Of a stretch of 64,000 nucleotides of DNA, positions 29,211 through 40,848 are shown piece after piece (within the stretch, counting starts at the first letter, position 1; each line of letters begins with the position of its first letter). A model generated the notes under the pieces. It saw nothing but the letters and a program-made list of their open reading frames with translations. It made no database searches and was not told the origin of the DNA. Location: the NCBI GenBank assembly GCA_001549895.1, contig AP014719.1:682001-746000 (forward strand), read 5' to 3'. The DNA is from Arthrobacter sp. Hiyo8. Lineage in GTDB: Bacteria; Actinomycetota; Actinomycetes; Actinomycetales; Micrococcaceae. The translations under genes were made by a program, and so were the position numbers.

Positions 29211-31354
29211 GCGCCGCAGAATTCCAGAAACTGGCCGGACTGTTCCCGGACGAGACCGTGACCCACTCCTACGTTCAGGACATCGAACTCCCCGGCAACG
29301 CCGGAACGTTCGCCCTGATCACCCTCGACAACGGCCTGGACCACACCAAGCCCACCACCCTCGGACCGAATACCCTCGTCGAGCTCGGGACGGTACTTGA
29401 AGGCCTCAAGGATCGCGCTGCGCGCGGCGAGATCGTCGGCGTCGGCGTCACAGGCAAGCCATACTTCCTGGTGGCCGGCGCGGACCTCTCTGCGGTCAAG
29501 CGACTCGAAGAGCGGGAACACGGCCTGTGGATGGCGCAACTGGGCCACGATGTCTACGCGACGCTCGCCGATCTGGGTGTTCCCAGCTTCGCCTTCATCA
29601 ACGGCCTCGCGCTCGGAGGCGGCCTCGAAATCGCCCTCCAGTCCACGTACCGCACGGTCTCGACGGGTGCCGGCGCCCTCGCTTTGCCCGAAGCCTTCAT
29701 CGGGCTCGTCCCTGGTTGGGGCGGCGTCTACATCCTGCCGCGACTCATCGGCCCGGAAAACGCCGTCAAGGTCATGATCGAGAATCCGCTGAGCAACAAC
29801 CGCACGCTCACCGGTCCCCAGGCTTTCCAGCTGGGCATTGCCGACGCGATCTTCGAACCCGCGGATTTCGTGGAGCAGTCCATTGCCTGGGCCGCGAAAG
29901 TGATCGCGGGCGAGGCCGTCCCGGATCGGAGCAACTCCGTGGACCCGGAGGACCCCTCGGTTGTCGAACGCTGGGCCGGCGCTGTGGCGGCGGCCGTGCG
30001 TTCGTGGAAGCCAAAACGTCAAACGCATCACCGGCTCCGGCCAAGGTGCTGGATATCCTCGAGGCCAACCGGACCATGGGCAAGGCGGATTCCGCGGCCT
30101 GGAATGCGAGACGCTCGCAGAGTTGATGCAGACGGACGAGTTCCGCTCCACCGTCTACGCCTTCCTGGACCTCGTGCAGAAACGGTCCAAGCGGCCTGCA
30201 GGTGCGCCCGACCGCAAGCTCGCGCGCCCGGTGACGAAGATCGGCGTCGTCGGTGCCGGCCTGATGGCGAGCCAGCTCGCCCTGCTGTTCGCGCGCCAGC
30301 TCAAAGTGCCCGTGGTCCTGACGGACATCGACCAGGAACGCGTGGACAAGGGAGTTGCTTACGTCCATGCGGAGGTGGACAAGCTGCTCGGCAAGAAGCG
30401 GATCAGTTCCGACGCCGCGAACAGGACCAAGGCCCTCGTCAGCGGCTCCGTCTCCAAAGAGGCATTCGCCGACGCAGACTTCGTCATTGAAGCAGTTTTC
30501 GAAGAACTCAACGTCAAGAAGCAGGTCTTCGCCGAAGTGGAGGCCATTGTCTCCCCCGAGTGCATCCTCGCTACCAACACGTCCTCGCTGTCCGTGACGG
30601 CGATGGCTGAGGATCTGCAGCACCCGGAACGCCTGGTCGGGTTCCACTTCTTCAACCCCGTCGCCGTCATGCCGCTCCTGGAGATCGTGCGTGCTCCGAA
30701 GACCGACGACGCCGTGCTGGCCACCGCGTTCGAGCTCGCCAAGGGATTGAAGAAGACAGCCGTGCTGGTCAAGGACGCCGCCGCTTTCGTTGTCAACCGG
30801 ATCCTGCTGCGACTCATGGGCGAAGTCATTGCCGCGTTCGACGAAGGGACGCCGGCGGACGTCGCCGATTCGGCGCTTCGCCCCATGGGCCTGCCGATGA
30901 GTCCGTTCACCCTCAGCGCGATGGTGGGCCTTCCGGTCGCCCAGCACGTCCAGGAATCGCTGCATGCTGCCTTCGGCGAGCGTTTTGCGGTATCCCAGAA
31001 CCTGCAGAAGTTGGTTGACAACGGCGTGAAGTCACTCTGGGCCCGGGTCCTGACGGACAGCCGGTCATCCCGGCCGACACGTTGGCACTCATGTCCTTCG
31101 GCACCACGCCGTCCACTTCCGAGGAGGTCCTTCGTCGCACGCAGGACGCCCTGGCCGAGGAAATCGGACTCATGCTGTCCGAAGGCGTGGTGGCCGGGCC
31201 TGAAGACATTGACCTCTGTGTCATCCTCGGCGCCGGCTGGCCGATGTTCCTGGGCGGCATCACACCGTATCTGGATCGGGTGGGCGCCTCCGAGCGTGTC
31301 AACGGCAAACGCTTCCTGGCTCCCGGGATCGCGTCGAAGCCGGCCGCCGGGTAG
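29207..31354 (+). CDS. fadB: fatty acid oxidation multienzyme FadB-like (frameshifted)
   Basis: A two-module protein of about 716 residues. The N-terminal enoyl-CoA hydratase has GKPYFLVAGADLSAV and GLALGGGLEIAL; the C-terminal 3-hydroxyacyl-CoA dehydrogenase has the NAD motif IGVVGAGLMASQLA and the catalytic LVGFHFFNPV. With FadA it forms the trifunctional beta-oxidation complex. Three missing bases, near 29995, 30098 and 31047 (each a G/C run), break the frame. The start is coupled to fadA by ATGA. Confidence 0.9.
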
Positions 31355-31364
31355 CGTTCCGGCG

Positions 31365-32431
31365 TCAAGAACCGGCAGGCTCCGGGCAAGGCCGCCCAAT
31401 GCGCGCACCAGTTCGGCGAAGGCTTCGCTTGGGTGGTTTTCCGAGACGATGCGCGCGTTGGGAGGCTCGCCCCACAGTCCGCGGAAGTCCGCCACGGTGG
31501 TTCCGATGAGCTTGGGGGCCGCCGTCTCGACGTGCACTGTGGCCGTGCGGGTGCTGTACCTGGCAGTGCGTGCGGCGACGGACGCCGCGAAGTAGTCGTG
31601 GATGTGCGCCACGTAGCCTTGGCCGTACTTTCGGTGGAACTCGAAATAGAAGCGCAGCATATCGCTGAGGTGCCGCACGAGTTCGTTGGACGCAGTACTG
31701 CGCCGTCCCTCCGGCTGCTCCGGGAGGACAAGTTCCGGCTCCGTGCAACCCGCCTCGGCAGCCAAGGCCGCCACGTGCCCGGGTGTCAGTTCGATCCGTT
31801 CCGTGGTCTCCAAGGCGCACACCACCGGAAGGCATTCCTCGGGAAGTCCGGAGAAGGCCGCAAACACCTCGGCGGCTGCGTGCGGATCAACGTGGGTGTT
31901 CCACTCGGCGGTGGGCGTCGTGTTGCCCTGGTAGTAGTAGCTGCCACCCATGATCACGACGCCGCGCAGCAGCTCCGGCAGCCGCGGCTCGGCCGCAGGG
32001 CGAGGGCAAAGTTGGTGAGGGGCGCCGTCAACAGGGCGGTCAGCTCCCCGGCCGTGACCGGGCCGCTTCGACCCAAAGCTCGACGGCGTCGACGCCGTTC
32101 AGTTGTCCGCGCGGTTCCGGTAGCTCGGCGTAGCCCACGCCTTGGGGACCGTGGGTTTCCGGCGTGGTGGTCAGCGGGATCCGCAGCGGAGCCCGGGCCC
32201 GATGGCAACGGGCACGTCAGGGCGGCCACACAACTCGAGCAGGGACAGGTTGTTGCGTGCCACCTGCTCCGCCCCGACGTTGCCCGGAGTGCTGCTCACT
32301 GCGACGAGTTCCACCTGCGGCTGGCTGCACAGGTAGGCGAGGGCCAGGGCGTCGTCGATTCCTGTGTCGCAGTCCACCAGCAAGCTCACGGATTCGCGCC
32401 GGCCTGCAGCCGCTGCCTGCTCCCCGCTCAT
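31365..32431 (-). CDS. inosine-uridine preferring nucleoside hydrolase (frameshifted)
   Basis: The enzyme hydrolyses the N-glycosidic bond of ribonucleosides. The N-terminal calcium-binding motif LLVDCDTGIDDALAL is diagnostic, and VVIMGGSYYYQGN and PHAAAEVF belong to the active site. Several missing bases (about four) near 32190-31980 and one near 31380 break the frame. The repaired length is about 356 residues, rather long for the family (300-320). The ATG at 32431 has AAGGAG, 10 bases after the aldo/keto reductase stop. It faces fadB with only 10 bases between stops. Confidence 0.83.
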
Positions 32432-32441
32432 GGAACGCTCC

Positions 32442-33419
32442 TTAGAAAAGGGCTACCTTGGGCGTGCGCGGGAAGATGTCGTCCATTTCGGCACGTTCTT
32501 CCGCCGTGGGCACCCAGCGCACGGCTTTCGCGTTTTCTGCGATCTGCTCCGGGCTGGTGGCTCCCGCAATGACGCTGCTGACTGCGGGCTGGGCGGCCAG
32601 CCAGGAGAAGGCCAGCTGCAATTCGTTCAGGTCCCGCTCCTTGGCGAATTGGCTGAACCTGCCCAACTGGACCCAGTCGGCGTCGTGGACCATGTTGGTC
32701 CGCGTGTGGCTGAGGCGCGATCCTTCCGGGGCGCTGCCTGGAGCATACTTGCCCGTCAGGAGCCCGTTCGCCAGGGGGAAATACGGCAGGACACCGAGCC
32801 CGAAAGCCTGGGCGGCCGGAAGGACTTCGAGTTCCGCGCGGCGGTCCAGAAGGTTGTAGTGGTTCTGCGTCGAAATGAACCGTGCACCGCCCTGTATCCG
32901 TGCGACGTATTCGGCTTCGGCGATCTGCCACCCAGCACGGTTGGAATGGCCGAGGTACCGGACCTTGCCGCTTGTGACGAGGTCATCGAGGGCTGCGAGG
33001 GTCTCGTCAACCGGGGTGAGGGGGTCCGGGGTGTGGTACTGGTACAGGTCAATCCAGTCCGTGCCGAGGCGGCGCAGCGATGCCTCGGCTGCTTGGATGA
33101 TATAGCGGCGCGATCCCCGGGCGCCGAAATCGTTGCCGTTGGCGCCGTGCATGTCCATGCCGAATTTCGTGGCCACGACGGCGTCGTCCCTGCGACCTTT
33201 CAGGGCGACGCCCAGCATGGTCTCGCTGAGGCCGGGCTCCCGGCCGTAGACGTCTGCAACATCGAAAAGCGTCACTCCGGCGTCCAAGGCGGCGTGCACT
33301 ACCGCGTTGGTACCCTCCTGCGATTCAGTGGCCGTATTGGCCCGCCCGAGATTGTTGCACCCCAAACCGACTACTGAGACGGTCAATCCGGAATTTCCAA
33401 GACGGCGATATTCAGTCAT
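32442..33419 (-). CDS. aldo/keto reductase
   Basis: An intact 325-residue NADPH-dependent TIM-barrel oxidoreductase. The catalytic tetrad is visible: the aspartate and tyrosine in FDVADVYG, the lysine in VATKFG and the histidine in YQYHTPD. The C-terminal cofactor region is SSVIAGATSPEQIAENAKA. It begins a likely two-gene operon with the nucleoside hydrolase. Substrate unknown. Confidence 0.88.
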   Translation of the reverse strand: MTEYRRLGNSGLTVSVVGLGCNNLGRANTATESQEGTNAVVHAALDAGVTLFDVADVYGREPGLSETMLGVALKGRRDDAVVATKFGMDMHGANGNDFGARGSRRYIIQAAEASLRRLGTDWIDLYQYHTPDPLTPVDETLAALDDLVTSGKVRYLGHSNRAGWQIAEAEYVARIQGGARFISTQNHYNLLDRRAELEVLPAAQAFGLGVLPYFPLANGLLTGKYAPGSAPEGSRLSHTRTNMVHDADWVQLGRFSQFAKERDLNELQLAFSWLAAQPAVSSVIAGATSPEQIAENAKAVRWVPTAEERAEMDDIFPRTPKVALF

Positions 33420-33458
33420 GGTTTCACCCTACAACGACCGCGGGGGCGGGTCCGCCGC

Positions 33459-33674
33459 TCAGGATCCGAAGGCGATTCCCGCCTCTTCCATCGCATCGTG
33501 CAACTGGGCCATGACCTTGGGTCCCATGCCGTGCAGGGCCGCGACCCGTCGCTCGCCGAACTCGGCGAGTTGTTCCAGGGTTTCCAGACCTTCGTGGGCG
33601 AGTGCCCTTCGTGCGGGAGCGGACAAGCCCTTGGGCAGCGGAGTGTGTCCGGGCCAGTTGCTCTTGGGCGCCAT
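33459..33674 (-). CDS. small helix-hairpin-helix protein
   Basis: A 71-residue intact protein. The segment GLSAPARRALAHEGLETLEQLAEFGE is cut as LAHEGLETLEQLAEFGE and followed by VAALHGMGPKVMAQL; together they resemble the paired helix-hairpin-helix of the RNA polymerase alpha C-terminal domain and other DNA-binding HhH folds. A role in nucleic acid binding is inferred. A GAAGGGA ribosome binding site precedes the ATG. Confidence 0.65.
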   Translation of the reverse strand: MAPKSNWPGHTPLPKGLSAPARRALAHEGLETLEQLAEFGERRVAALHGMGPKVMAQLHDAMEEAGIAFGS

Positions 33675-33704
33675 GCGTGTCCCTTCGAAGCGGTGATGTG
33701 GTCC

Positions 33705-34265
33705 TTAGAGGGTAAAGCCCGCGCCCGTTTTCGGCGAGTGTTTTACTTTGAATGCGGTGGGTTCGGCATGGGGCGCCGCCGCGATGCTCAGCTTGGTGAA
33801 GTCCAGGTCTTCTCCCCTGATGCACACCTTGATGGCGTTGACGGCCTTGTTGACATCCGGGCACAGGCAGAAAATGTTGAGCTTCGAGTCGCTGATATCG
33901 GATCGATCCACGGTACCCAAACCGCGCCAGGCTAGTTCGCTCGTCAGCGCGGCCTTCGCCTTGCGTTCAAGGTAGCGGTCGCGGTCGGTACCGTCCTTTG
34001 TCTTGAGCGCGATCTGAGCGACCACCCAAAACTGCTCGGTCTCGGGAATCTCCGCGTAGCCGTCTTCTTCGCATTGCGCGGCAAAGGCCGTCATGAGGCC
34101 TTCGACGGCGGATTCGTCGTCGACGTCGGTTTCGTCAGTGCTGCTCTGGTGTCCTACGACCCCGTGGTTGATGACGAACTGCTTGAATTCGTCGTCATAC
34201 CAAGCTTCCCGGAAATGCAGGACCGCTTCGTCGTCGCGCTTATAGGTGCGGATGATGCCGCTCAT
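33705..34265 (-). CDS. conserved protein of unknown function
   Basis: An intact 186-residue acidic protein, MSGIIRTYKRDDEAVLHFRE at the start. It contains a stretch of acidic residues around TDETDVDDESAVEG and a cysteine pair NIFCLCPDVN. I see no known domain or catalytic signature. AAAGGA precedes the ATG at 34265. It lies between dxs and the small HhH gene on the same strand. Confidence 0.65.
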   Translation of the reverse strand: MSGIIRTYKRDDEAVLHFREAWYDDEFKQFVINHGVVGHQSSTDETDVDDESAVEGLMTAFAAQCEEDGYAEIPETEQFWVVAQIALKTKDGTDRDRYLERKAKAALTSELAWRGLGTVDRSDISDSKLNIFCLCPDVNKAVNAIKVCIRGEDLDFTKLSIAAAPHAEPTAFKVKHSPKTGAGFTL

Positions 34266-34359
34266 GCCTGTCCTTTTCTGAACCACTCCGGGCAAGTGCT
34301 GTTCGGACCTGTGCCGTCGAAGGGTGCCTGTTTGTTGGATACTGCCTTGAACAGGCGGT

Positions 34360-36332
34360 TCACAGTTTGGGGAGACTGCCTGTGCTGGGGTGTTCTTGTC
34401 CTGGCAGGGGCCGCGCGAAAGGCACCTTTGTCCCCAGGACCTGCGCGACGACGTCGTGCGTTATCTGTTGGGCGGTAAGGCCCACGCGCTCAAGGACTTG
34501 GCTCCTGGTTCCATGGTCGAGGAATTCGACCGGAAGCCCCACTTCGTTGAGGGCCGTGTCCACGCCGGCCGCGCGCATCTCCTGGCGGATCCGGGAGCCG
34601 ACGCCGCCTGCCCGGACACCGTCTTCGATGCAGATCACCAAACGGTGCCGGGCAGCGAGGGCGATGATGGACTTGCGTACAGGCAGGACCCACCGCGGAT
34701 CCACCACGGTGGAACTGATGCCTTGGGATCCGAGCCGGGACGCGACGTCGAGGGCGAGTTCGGACATCGCGCCTACGCTGACAACCAGGACATCGTTCTC
34801 GGTAGAGCCTTCGGGGCGGCGCGCGAGCACGTCGACGCCGTCGGAAAGCCGTTCGATCGCTTCGATCTCGCTTCCCACGCTGCCCTTGGAGAAGCGCACC
34901 ACGCTGGGCGCGTCGGCGATGGCAACCGCTTCGCGAAGTTCTTCCCGCAGGCGGCTGGCATCCCGCGGAGCCGCGAGGTGCAGCCCTGGAACGATCTGGA
35001 CCATCGCCATGTCCCACATGCCGTGGTGGCTGGCCCGTCCGGGCCCGTCACGCCGGCGCGGTCCAACACGACCGTCACTCCGGCTTTGTGCAGGGCGACG
35101 TCCATGAGGAGCTGGTCGAAAGCACGGTTCAGGAACGTCGCGTAAACGGCGACGACGGGGTGCAGTCCACCGAAGGCCATGCCTGCGGCCGAGGTGAGGG
35201 CGTGCTGTTCGGCGATCCCGACGTCGATCACTCTTTCAGGGTGCCGTTCAGCGAACTTGTGCAACCCGACGGGGATCAGCATGGCTCCGGTGATACCGAC
35301 GATGTCTTCGCGCTCATCGGCGATGTCCGCGATTTCCTCAGCGAACACAGATGTCCACGAGCGGGCTCCACCCGCTTCGGTGGGTTCGCCGGTTTCGGGA
35401 TCGATGATCCCGACGGCGTGGAACTGGTCCGCCTCATTGGCGAGGGCAGGCGCGTAGCCGTGCCCCTTTTCAGTCATGGCGTGGACGATCACCGGGCCGC
35501 CGTAATTACGGGCGGTAGTCAGCGCGTGCTCAAGGGCACGCATGTTGTGGCCGTCGACAGGGCCGATGTACTTCATGCCGAGGTCTTCGAACATGCCTTG
35601 CGGAGCCCACCAGTCCTTGATGCCCTTCTTCATGGCATGCAGGCTCCTGTAGGTGAACTGGCCGATCGGGCCGCCGCTTTGGAGTTTCTTCTTCCACCAG
35701 TCCAACACCACTTCATAGGTGGGGGCTGCCCGGAAGGAATCGATCGTGGGGCGCAGCGAAGCGAGGTAGTCGGCAAGACCGCCGACCGTCGGGGCATAGG
35801 AGCGGCCATTGTCGTTGACGACGATCACCACGCGTCGCCGCTTGTCGGCGGCGATGTTGTTGATTGCCTCCCAGGCCATGCCGCCCGTCAGCGCACCGTC
35901 TCCGACGACGGCGACAACGCAGCGGTCGCCCTCGCCGGTCAACTGGCGGGCACGGGAGATACCGTCGGCCCAGGACAAAGAGGAGGACGCGTGGGAGCTT
36001 TCCACGATGTCGTGCTCGGACTCGGCACGATCGGGGTAGCCGGACATGCCACCTTGCTGCCGGAGGGTGCTGAAGTCCTGCCTGCCGGTCAGCAATTTGT
36101 GGACGTAGGACTGATGGCCGGTGTCGAAAACGATGCTGTCGCGCGGCGAATCGAAGACCTTATGGATGGCCATGGTGAGTTCCACCACGCCAAGGTTCGG
36201 TCCAAGGTGACCACCCGTTTGGGCGACGTTGGTGATGAGGAAAGTCCTGATCTCGCCTGCAAGCTGCTCCAGCTGCTGACTGGTGAGCTTGCTCAGGTCC
36301 TGCGGGTTCCGGATTGTCTCCAAAAGTCCCAA
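34360..36332 (-). CDS. dxs: 1-deoxy-D-xylulose-5-phosphate synthase (frameshifted)
   Basis: Dxs makes DXP from pyruvate and glyceraldehyde 3-phosphate, the first step of the MEP isoprenoid pathway. It is a thiamine diphosphate enzyme: [13 protein letters not shown] with its histidine, the [16 protein letters not shown] cofactor motif, and [17 protein letters not shown] with the catalytic glutamate. One missing C near 35017 (CCC read as CC) splits the pyrimidine domain at GPDGPSHHGMWD. The repaired length is 657 residues. The TTG start at 36332 follows AAGGAGGGG. Confidence 0.94.
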
Positions 36333-36403
36333 CGGCCCCTCCTTAGGGTGGTTGACGTGCTATACAACTCTAACGCCTTGGCCGGAACCAAGCCGCAGGA
36401 AAG

Positions 36404-36444
36404 GCTACAGCCCCGGCCGGTCGATGACCAGCCGGGGCTGTAGC
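36404..36444 (-). terminator. hairpin terminator after acnA
   Basis: GCTACAGCCCCGGC at 36404-36417 pairs perfectly with 36431-36444 (14 bp). It lies 40 bases after the acnA stop and before dxs. An AAAA/TTTT tract borders the outer side, so in plus orientation it has a classic T run; on the minus strand CTTTCC follows. Confidence 0.75.
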
Positions 36445-36483
36445 TTTTGCCTTTGGCGCAGGCGGAGCCCGCGCCGGTATCGG

Positions 36484-39314
36484 CTAGTGGGCCGAGATTT
36501 GGCGCAGAACGTACTGCAGGATGCCGCCGTTGCGGTAGTAGTCCGCTTCGCCCGGCGTATCGATACGCAACACGGCGTCGAAGGACTTGGTGCTGCCGTC
36601 CTCGGCCGTTGCCGTGACCTTGAGCGTCCGCGGCGTGGTGCCGTTGTTCAGCTCGGTGACGCCCTCGACCGAGAACGTTTCCGTGCCGACCAGGCCGAGC
36701 GACGCAGCCGATTCGCCGGCCGGGTACTGCAGCGGGAGGACGCCCATGCCGATGAGGTTGGAGCGGTGGATGCGCTCGTAGCTTTCGGCGATGACAGCCT
36801 TGACGCCAAGCAGCGCGGTTCCCTTGGCAGCCCAGTCACGGGACGAGCCGGAGCCGTACTCCTTGCCGGCCAGGACCACCAGCGGGGTGCCGGCTGCCTG
36901 GTAGTTCTGGGCAGCGTCGTAGACGTAGGCCTGGGGGCCGTCCGCCTGGGTGAAGTCGCGGGTGAAGCCACCCTCGACGCCCGCACCGTCGTTGAAGTCA
37001 GCGAGCAGCTGGTTCTTGATGCGGATGTTCGCGAAGGTTCCGCGGATCATGACCTCGTGGTTGCCACGGCGCGAACCGTAGGAGTTGAAGTCCTTGCGCT
37101 CCACGCCGTTGGCCAGAAGGTACTGGCCTGCCGGGGTGTCCGACTTGAAGGAACCGGCCGGGGAGATGTGGTCGGTGGTGACGGAGTCGCCGAGCTTCAG
37201 CAGCACGCGGGCTCCGGCGATGTCCGTTACCGGTTCCGGCTGCGCCTTCATGCCTTCGAAGTACGGGGCTTCCGCACGTAGGTGGACTTGGCGTCCCAGG
37301 CGAAGGTGTCGCCTGCCGGAGTGTCGAGTGCCTTCCAGCGGTCGTCGCCGTCGAAGACGCCCTCGTAGCCGCGGGCGAACATTTCCTTGTCGATCGAGGA
37401 ATCGATGACCTTCTGGACCTCGACCGGGTTCGGCCAGATGTCCTTCAAGAAGACGTCGTTGCCGTCCTGGTCCTGGCCCAGCGGATCGGCGTCGAAGTCG
37501 AAGTCCATGGTTCCGGCCAGGGCGTAGGCGATGACCAGCGGCGGGGAGGCCAGGTAGTTCATCTTGACGTCCGGGTTGATGCGGCCTTCGAAGTTGCGGT
37601 TGCCGGAGAGGACAGCCGAGACGGAAAGGTCATTGGCCTGGATGGCCTCGGAGATTTCGGCGTCGAGCGGTCCAGAGTTGCCGATGCAGGTGGCGCAGCC
37701 GTAGCCCACGATGTAGAAGCCGAGCTTCTCCAGGTAGGGGGTCAGGCCGGACTTCTCGTAGTAGTCGGTGACAACCTTGGAGCCGGGAGCAACCGAAGTC
37801 TTGACCCACGGCTTGGACGTGAGGCCCTTGTCGACGGCGTTGCGGGCGAGCAGCGCGGCGGCAAGCATCACCGACGGGTTGGACGTGTTGGTGCAGGACG
37901 TGATCGAAGCGATCGAAACGGCACCGTGGTCCAGTTCGAATTCGCGGCCGTCAGCTGTTGTGACGCTCACCTTGTTCGACGGACGACCGTTGGACTTCGG
38001 GCCGTGTCCGTGCGGCGCGACGTCGGACAGGTGCGTCGCGGTGGCGGTGAACGACGGCGAATCGGAGGCCGGGAAGCTCTCGTCGATCGCTTCGTCCAGG
38101 CTTCCGTCGGCCAGGTCTTCCTTCACGTAGTTGCGCAGGTCCTCGCGGAACTGCGCCTTGGACTCGGTGAGGATGATCCGGTCCTGGGGACGCTTCGGGC
38201 CCGAGATCGAGGGAACAACCGTGGACAGGTCGAGCTCGAGGTACTCGGAGAACTTGATCTCGTGCGAGGGATCGTGCCAGAGGCCCTGTTCCTTCGCGTA
38301 GGCCTCGACCAGGGCGACGTTCTGCTCGGAGCGGCCGGTGAGGCGCAAGTACTCGAGGGTGACGTCGTCGATCGGGAACATCGCTGCCGTTGAGCCGAAC
38401 TCCGGGCTCATGTTGCCGATGGTGGCGCGGTTGGCCAACGGCACGGCCGCAACGCCTTCGCCGTAGAATTCCACGAACTTGCCGACCACGCCGTGGTTGC
38501 GCAGCTGCTCGGTGATGGTCAGGACGACGTCCGTGGCGGTGGCGCCGGCGGGGATGGAGCCGGTGAGCTTGAAGCCGACAACGCGCGGGATCAACATGGA
38601 AACGGGCTGGCCAAGCATGGCGGCCTCGGCTTCGATGCCGCCAACGCCCCAGCCGAGCACGCCCAGGCCGTTGACCATGGTGGTGTGGGAGTCCGTGCCG
38701 ACGCAGGTGTCCGGGTAGGCGCGGAGGACGCCGTCAACCTCGCGGGTCATGACGGTGCGTGCCAGGTATTCGATGTTGACTTGGTGGACGATGCCGGTTC
38801 CCGGGGGGACAACCTTGAAGTCGTCGAAAGCAGTCTGGCCCCAACGCAGGAACTGGTAACGCTCGCCGTTGCGCTGGTATTCGATCTCCATGTTGCGCTC
38901 AAGCGCGCCGGAGTTGCCGAAGGCATCGATCTGCACGGAGTGGTCGATGACCATCTCAGCCGGAGCCAGCGGGTTGACGCGCTTGGGGTCGCCGCCGAGG
39001 TCCTTGATGGCTTCACGCATGGTGGCAAGGTCAACCACACAGGGAACCCCGGTGAAGTCCTGCATGATGACTCGGGCCGGGGTGAACTGGATCTCGGTGT
39101 CTGGCTGGGCATCCGGGTCCCAGCCGGCCAGGGCGCGGACGTGGTCGGCCGTGATATTGGCGCCATCTTCCGTCCGCAGGAGGTTTTCAAGCAATACCTT
39201 AAGGCTGAACGGAAGGCTGTCTGCGCCCTCAACGGAGTTCAACCGGAAAATTTCATAATCGGTGCCGGCTACATTCAGTACGCCTTTGGAACCGAAGCTG
39301 TCCACAGTGCTCAT
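36484..39314 (-). CDS. acnA: aconitate hydratase A (frameshifted)
   Basis: Aconitase isomerises citrate to isocitrate in the TCA cycle using a [4Fe-4S] cluster. The cluster cysteines lie in [11 protein letters not shown] and [14 protein letters not shown]. Other family marks are [19 protein letters not shown] and, in the swivelling C-terminal domain, [13 protein letters not shown]. One missing C near 37262 (CCCCC read as CCCC) breaks the frame between the two parts, at RKPPYFEGM. The repaired length is 943 residues. GAGAGGAG precedes the ATG. An iron-box-like palindrome sits in the promoter region. Confidence 0.95.
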
Positions 39315-39371
39315 GGCAGGACTCCTCTCGCAACAGCTTTCATCTTTGTCGCGTGGTTGACCGCTAGCTAG

Positions 39372-39385
39372 TTAGGCAAACCTAA
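39372..39385. promoter_or_regulatory. DtxR/IdeR-like iron box upstream of acnA
   Basis: TTAGGCAAACCTAA differs by one base from the TTAGGCTAACCTAA core of the actinobacterial iron box. It lies 58-71 bases upstream of the acnA start, where a promoter is expected. The five bases that would complete the 19-bp consensus on the left match poorly. Confidence 0.5.
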
Positions 39386-39453
39386 TCTGAGCGACTGCCG
39401 GCCGGTGGAGAAGTGAAGCGCGACGTAGGACTTCTCCCCCATCGTAGTGGCGC

Positions 39454-40848
39454 CTATGCCGCGGGCACCAGCAACGCAACGGTCTCCAGGTGGTGTGTGT
39501 GCGGATACAAGTCAAATGCCCGGAGGGATTCGAGGCGCCATCCGCCGTTCCGGAAGTACCCCAGATCACGCGCGAAGGAGGCCGGATCACACGACACATA
39601 GGCGATTGCGCGGGGCCCGGACTCGATGAGCTGGCTGACCACGGCCTTGCCGGCGCCGGCCCGCGGCGGGTCGATCACCAAGGCGTCGAAGCTCCGGGGT
39701 CGCTGCCGGAGGACACGTTCCACCCTGCCCTGGACAATATCCACCTGGGTCTCTCCGTGCAGGTTCTTGCGGGCATCGCGGCTGGTCCCGGGCGATCCTT
39801 CGACGGACAGCACCGAACCGGTGATCCCCACGGCATCCGCCAAGGGCGCCGTAAACAATCCGGCTCCCGCGTAAAGATCGGCGACGGCCGATCCCGGAAG
39901 GAGGTAGCCGCCGTCGTGCAGGAATCCCGTCACCGCCCCCACCAGGGTCCCGGGCGCGTCCTTGTGGATCTGCCAGAACCCTTCTCCCGTCACCCGGTAT
40001 TCGTGGCCGGCAGCCGATTCCTGGACCCACGTCCTGCCGCGCAACTGCAGGACGTCTCCACCCACGGGTCGAAGCTCGCCACTGAGACTTCTTGCGGGAG
40101 CTGGCCCAGGATCCGGTTGAGGCGCCGGGCGTCAGTACCCTCCTCCGGGGCGAGAAGGACGAGGGGACGCGATCCGTTGGCGGGCGCGGCCACTTCCACC
40201 CGCGAGATCCCCCGCAGATCGATGTCCCAAAGCCGCAACTCGTTGATGCCCGGCAGCGCCAAGGGCATCTCGTGGACTGGAATCACGACGTCGGAGCGGT
40301 GGGCATGCATCCCCAGCCGGCCACCGGGGGTGACGGCAAAGCTGGCACGGGTCCGCCAGCCGAGCCGGTATCGCCGTCGGATGCCGCAACACCGCCGGGG
40401 CCGCGTCACCGGCGGCCGCCGGCTCCACTTCGACATCGAGTTCGACGCCGGCGAGCCGCTTCAACTGTTCGGCGAGGACTTCGGACTTGAGCAGCCGTTG
40501 CCGTTCCAGTGTTACGTGCCCGAGTTCCGCGCCGCCCACGGGCGGACCGCCCTTGCGCCAGGCGGCAAGAGAGTCGGCGAGCGGCCAGAAATGGCGCGTC
40601 CGGTCGTCTGACGCTTCCAGGACGTCGACGACGTCGGCACGCCAGAAACGGGAAGACTCTCCTGCGTCGGTCAGCCGGACCCGGACCTTCTCCCCCGGGA
40701 TGCCGTGCCGGACAAAAATAACCCGGCCTTCGTGCCGTGCGACAAAGTGGCCGCCATGGGCGATGGGGCCGACGTCCACCACCAGCTCCGTGGCAGCTCC
40801 GTCCTGGGCCGTGGGCGAGCTGGACTCGGTGTTGATCGGGTGGGTCAT
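39454..40848 (-). CDS. TRAM-domain class I SAM RNA methyltransferase, TrmA/RumA-like (frameshifted)
   Basis: A predicted m5U RNA methyltransferase. An N-terminal TRAM domain (VVDVGPIAHGGHFVARHEGR, ending GEKVRVRLTD) is followed by a Rossmann domain with VADLYAGAGLFTAPLA, the DPPRAGAGK motif and the catalytic cysteine in YVSCDPASFARDL. I see no obvious Fe-S cysteine set of the RumA kind. About three missing bases near 40412 and 40060 break the frame; the repaired length is about 465 residues. The start is coupled to the upstream permease by TGATG. A tRNA or 23S rRNA target cannot be chosen from this. Confidence 0.82.

Noticed and set aside
30359..31957. 532-codon minus-strand frame
   Set aside because: Its first part is the nucleoside hydrolase; the remainder is antisense to fadB after a lost frame.
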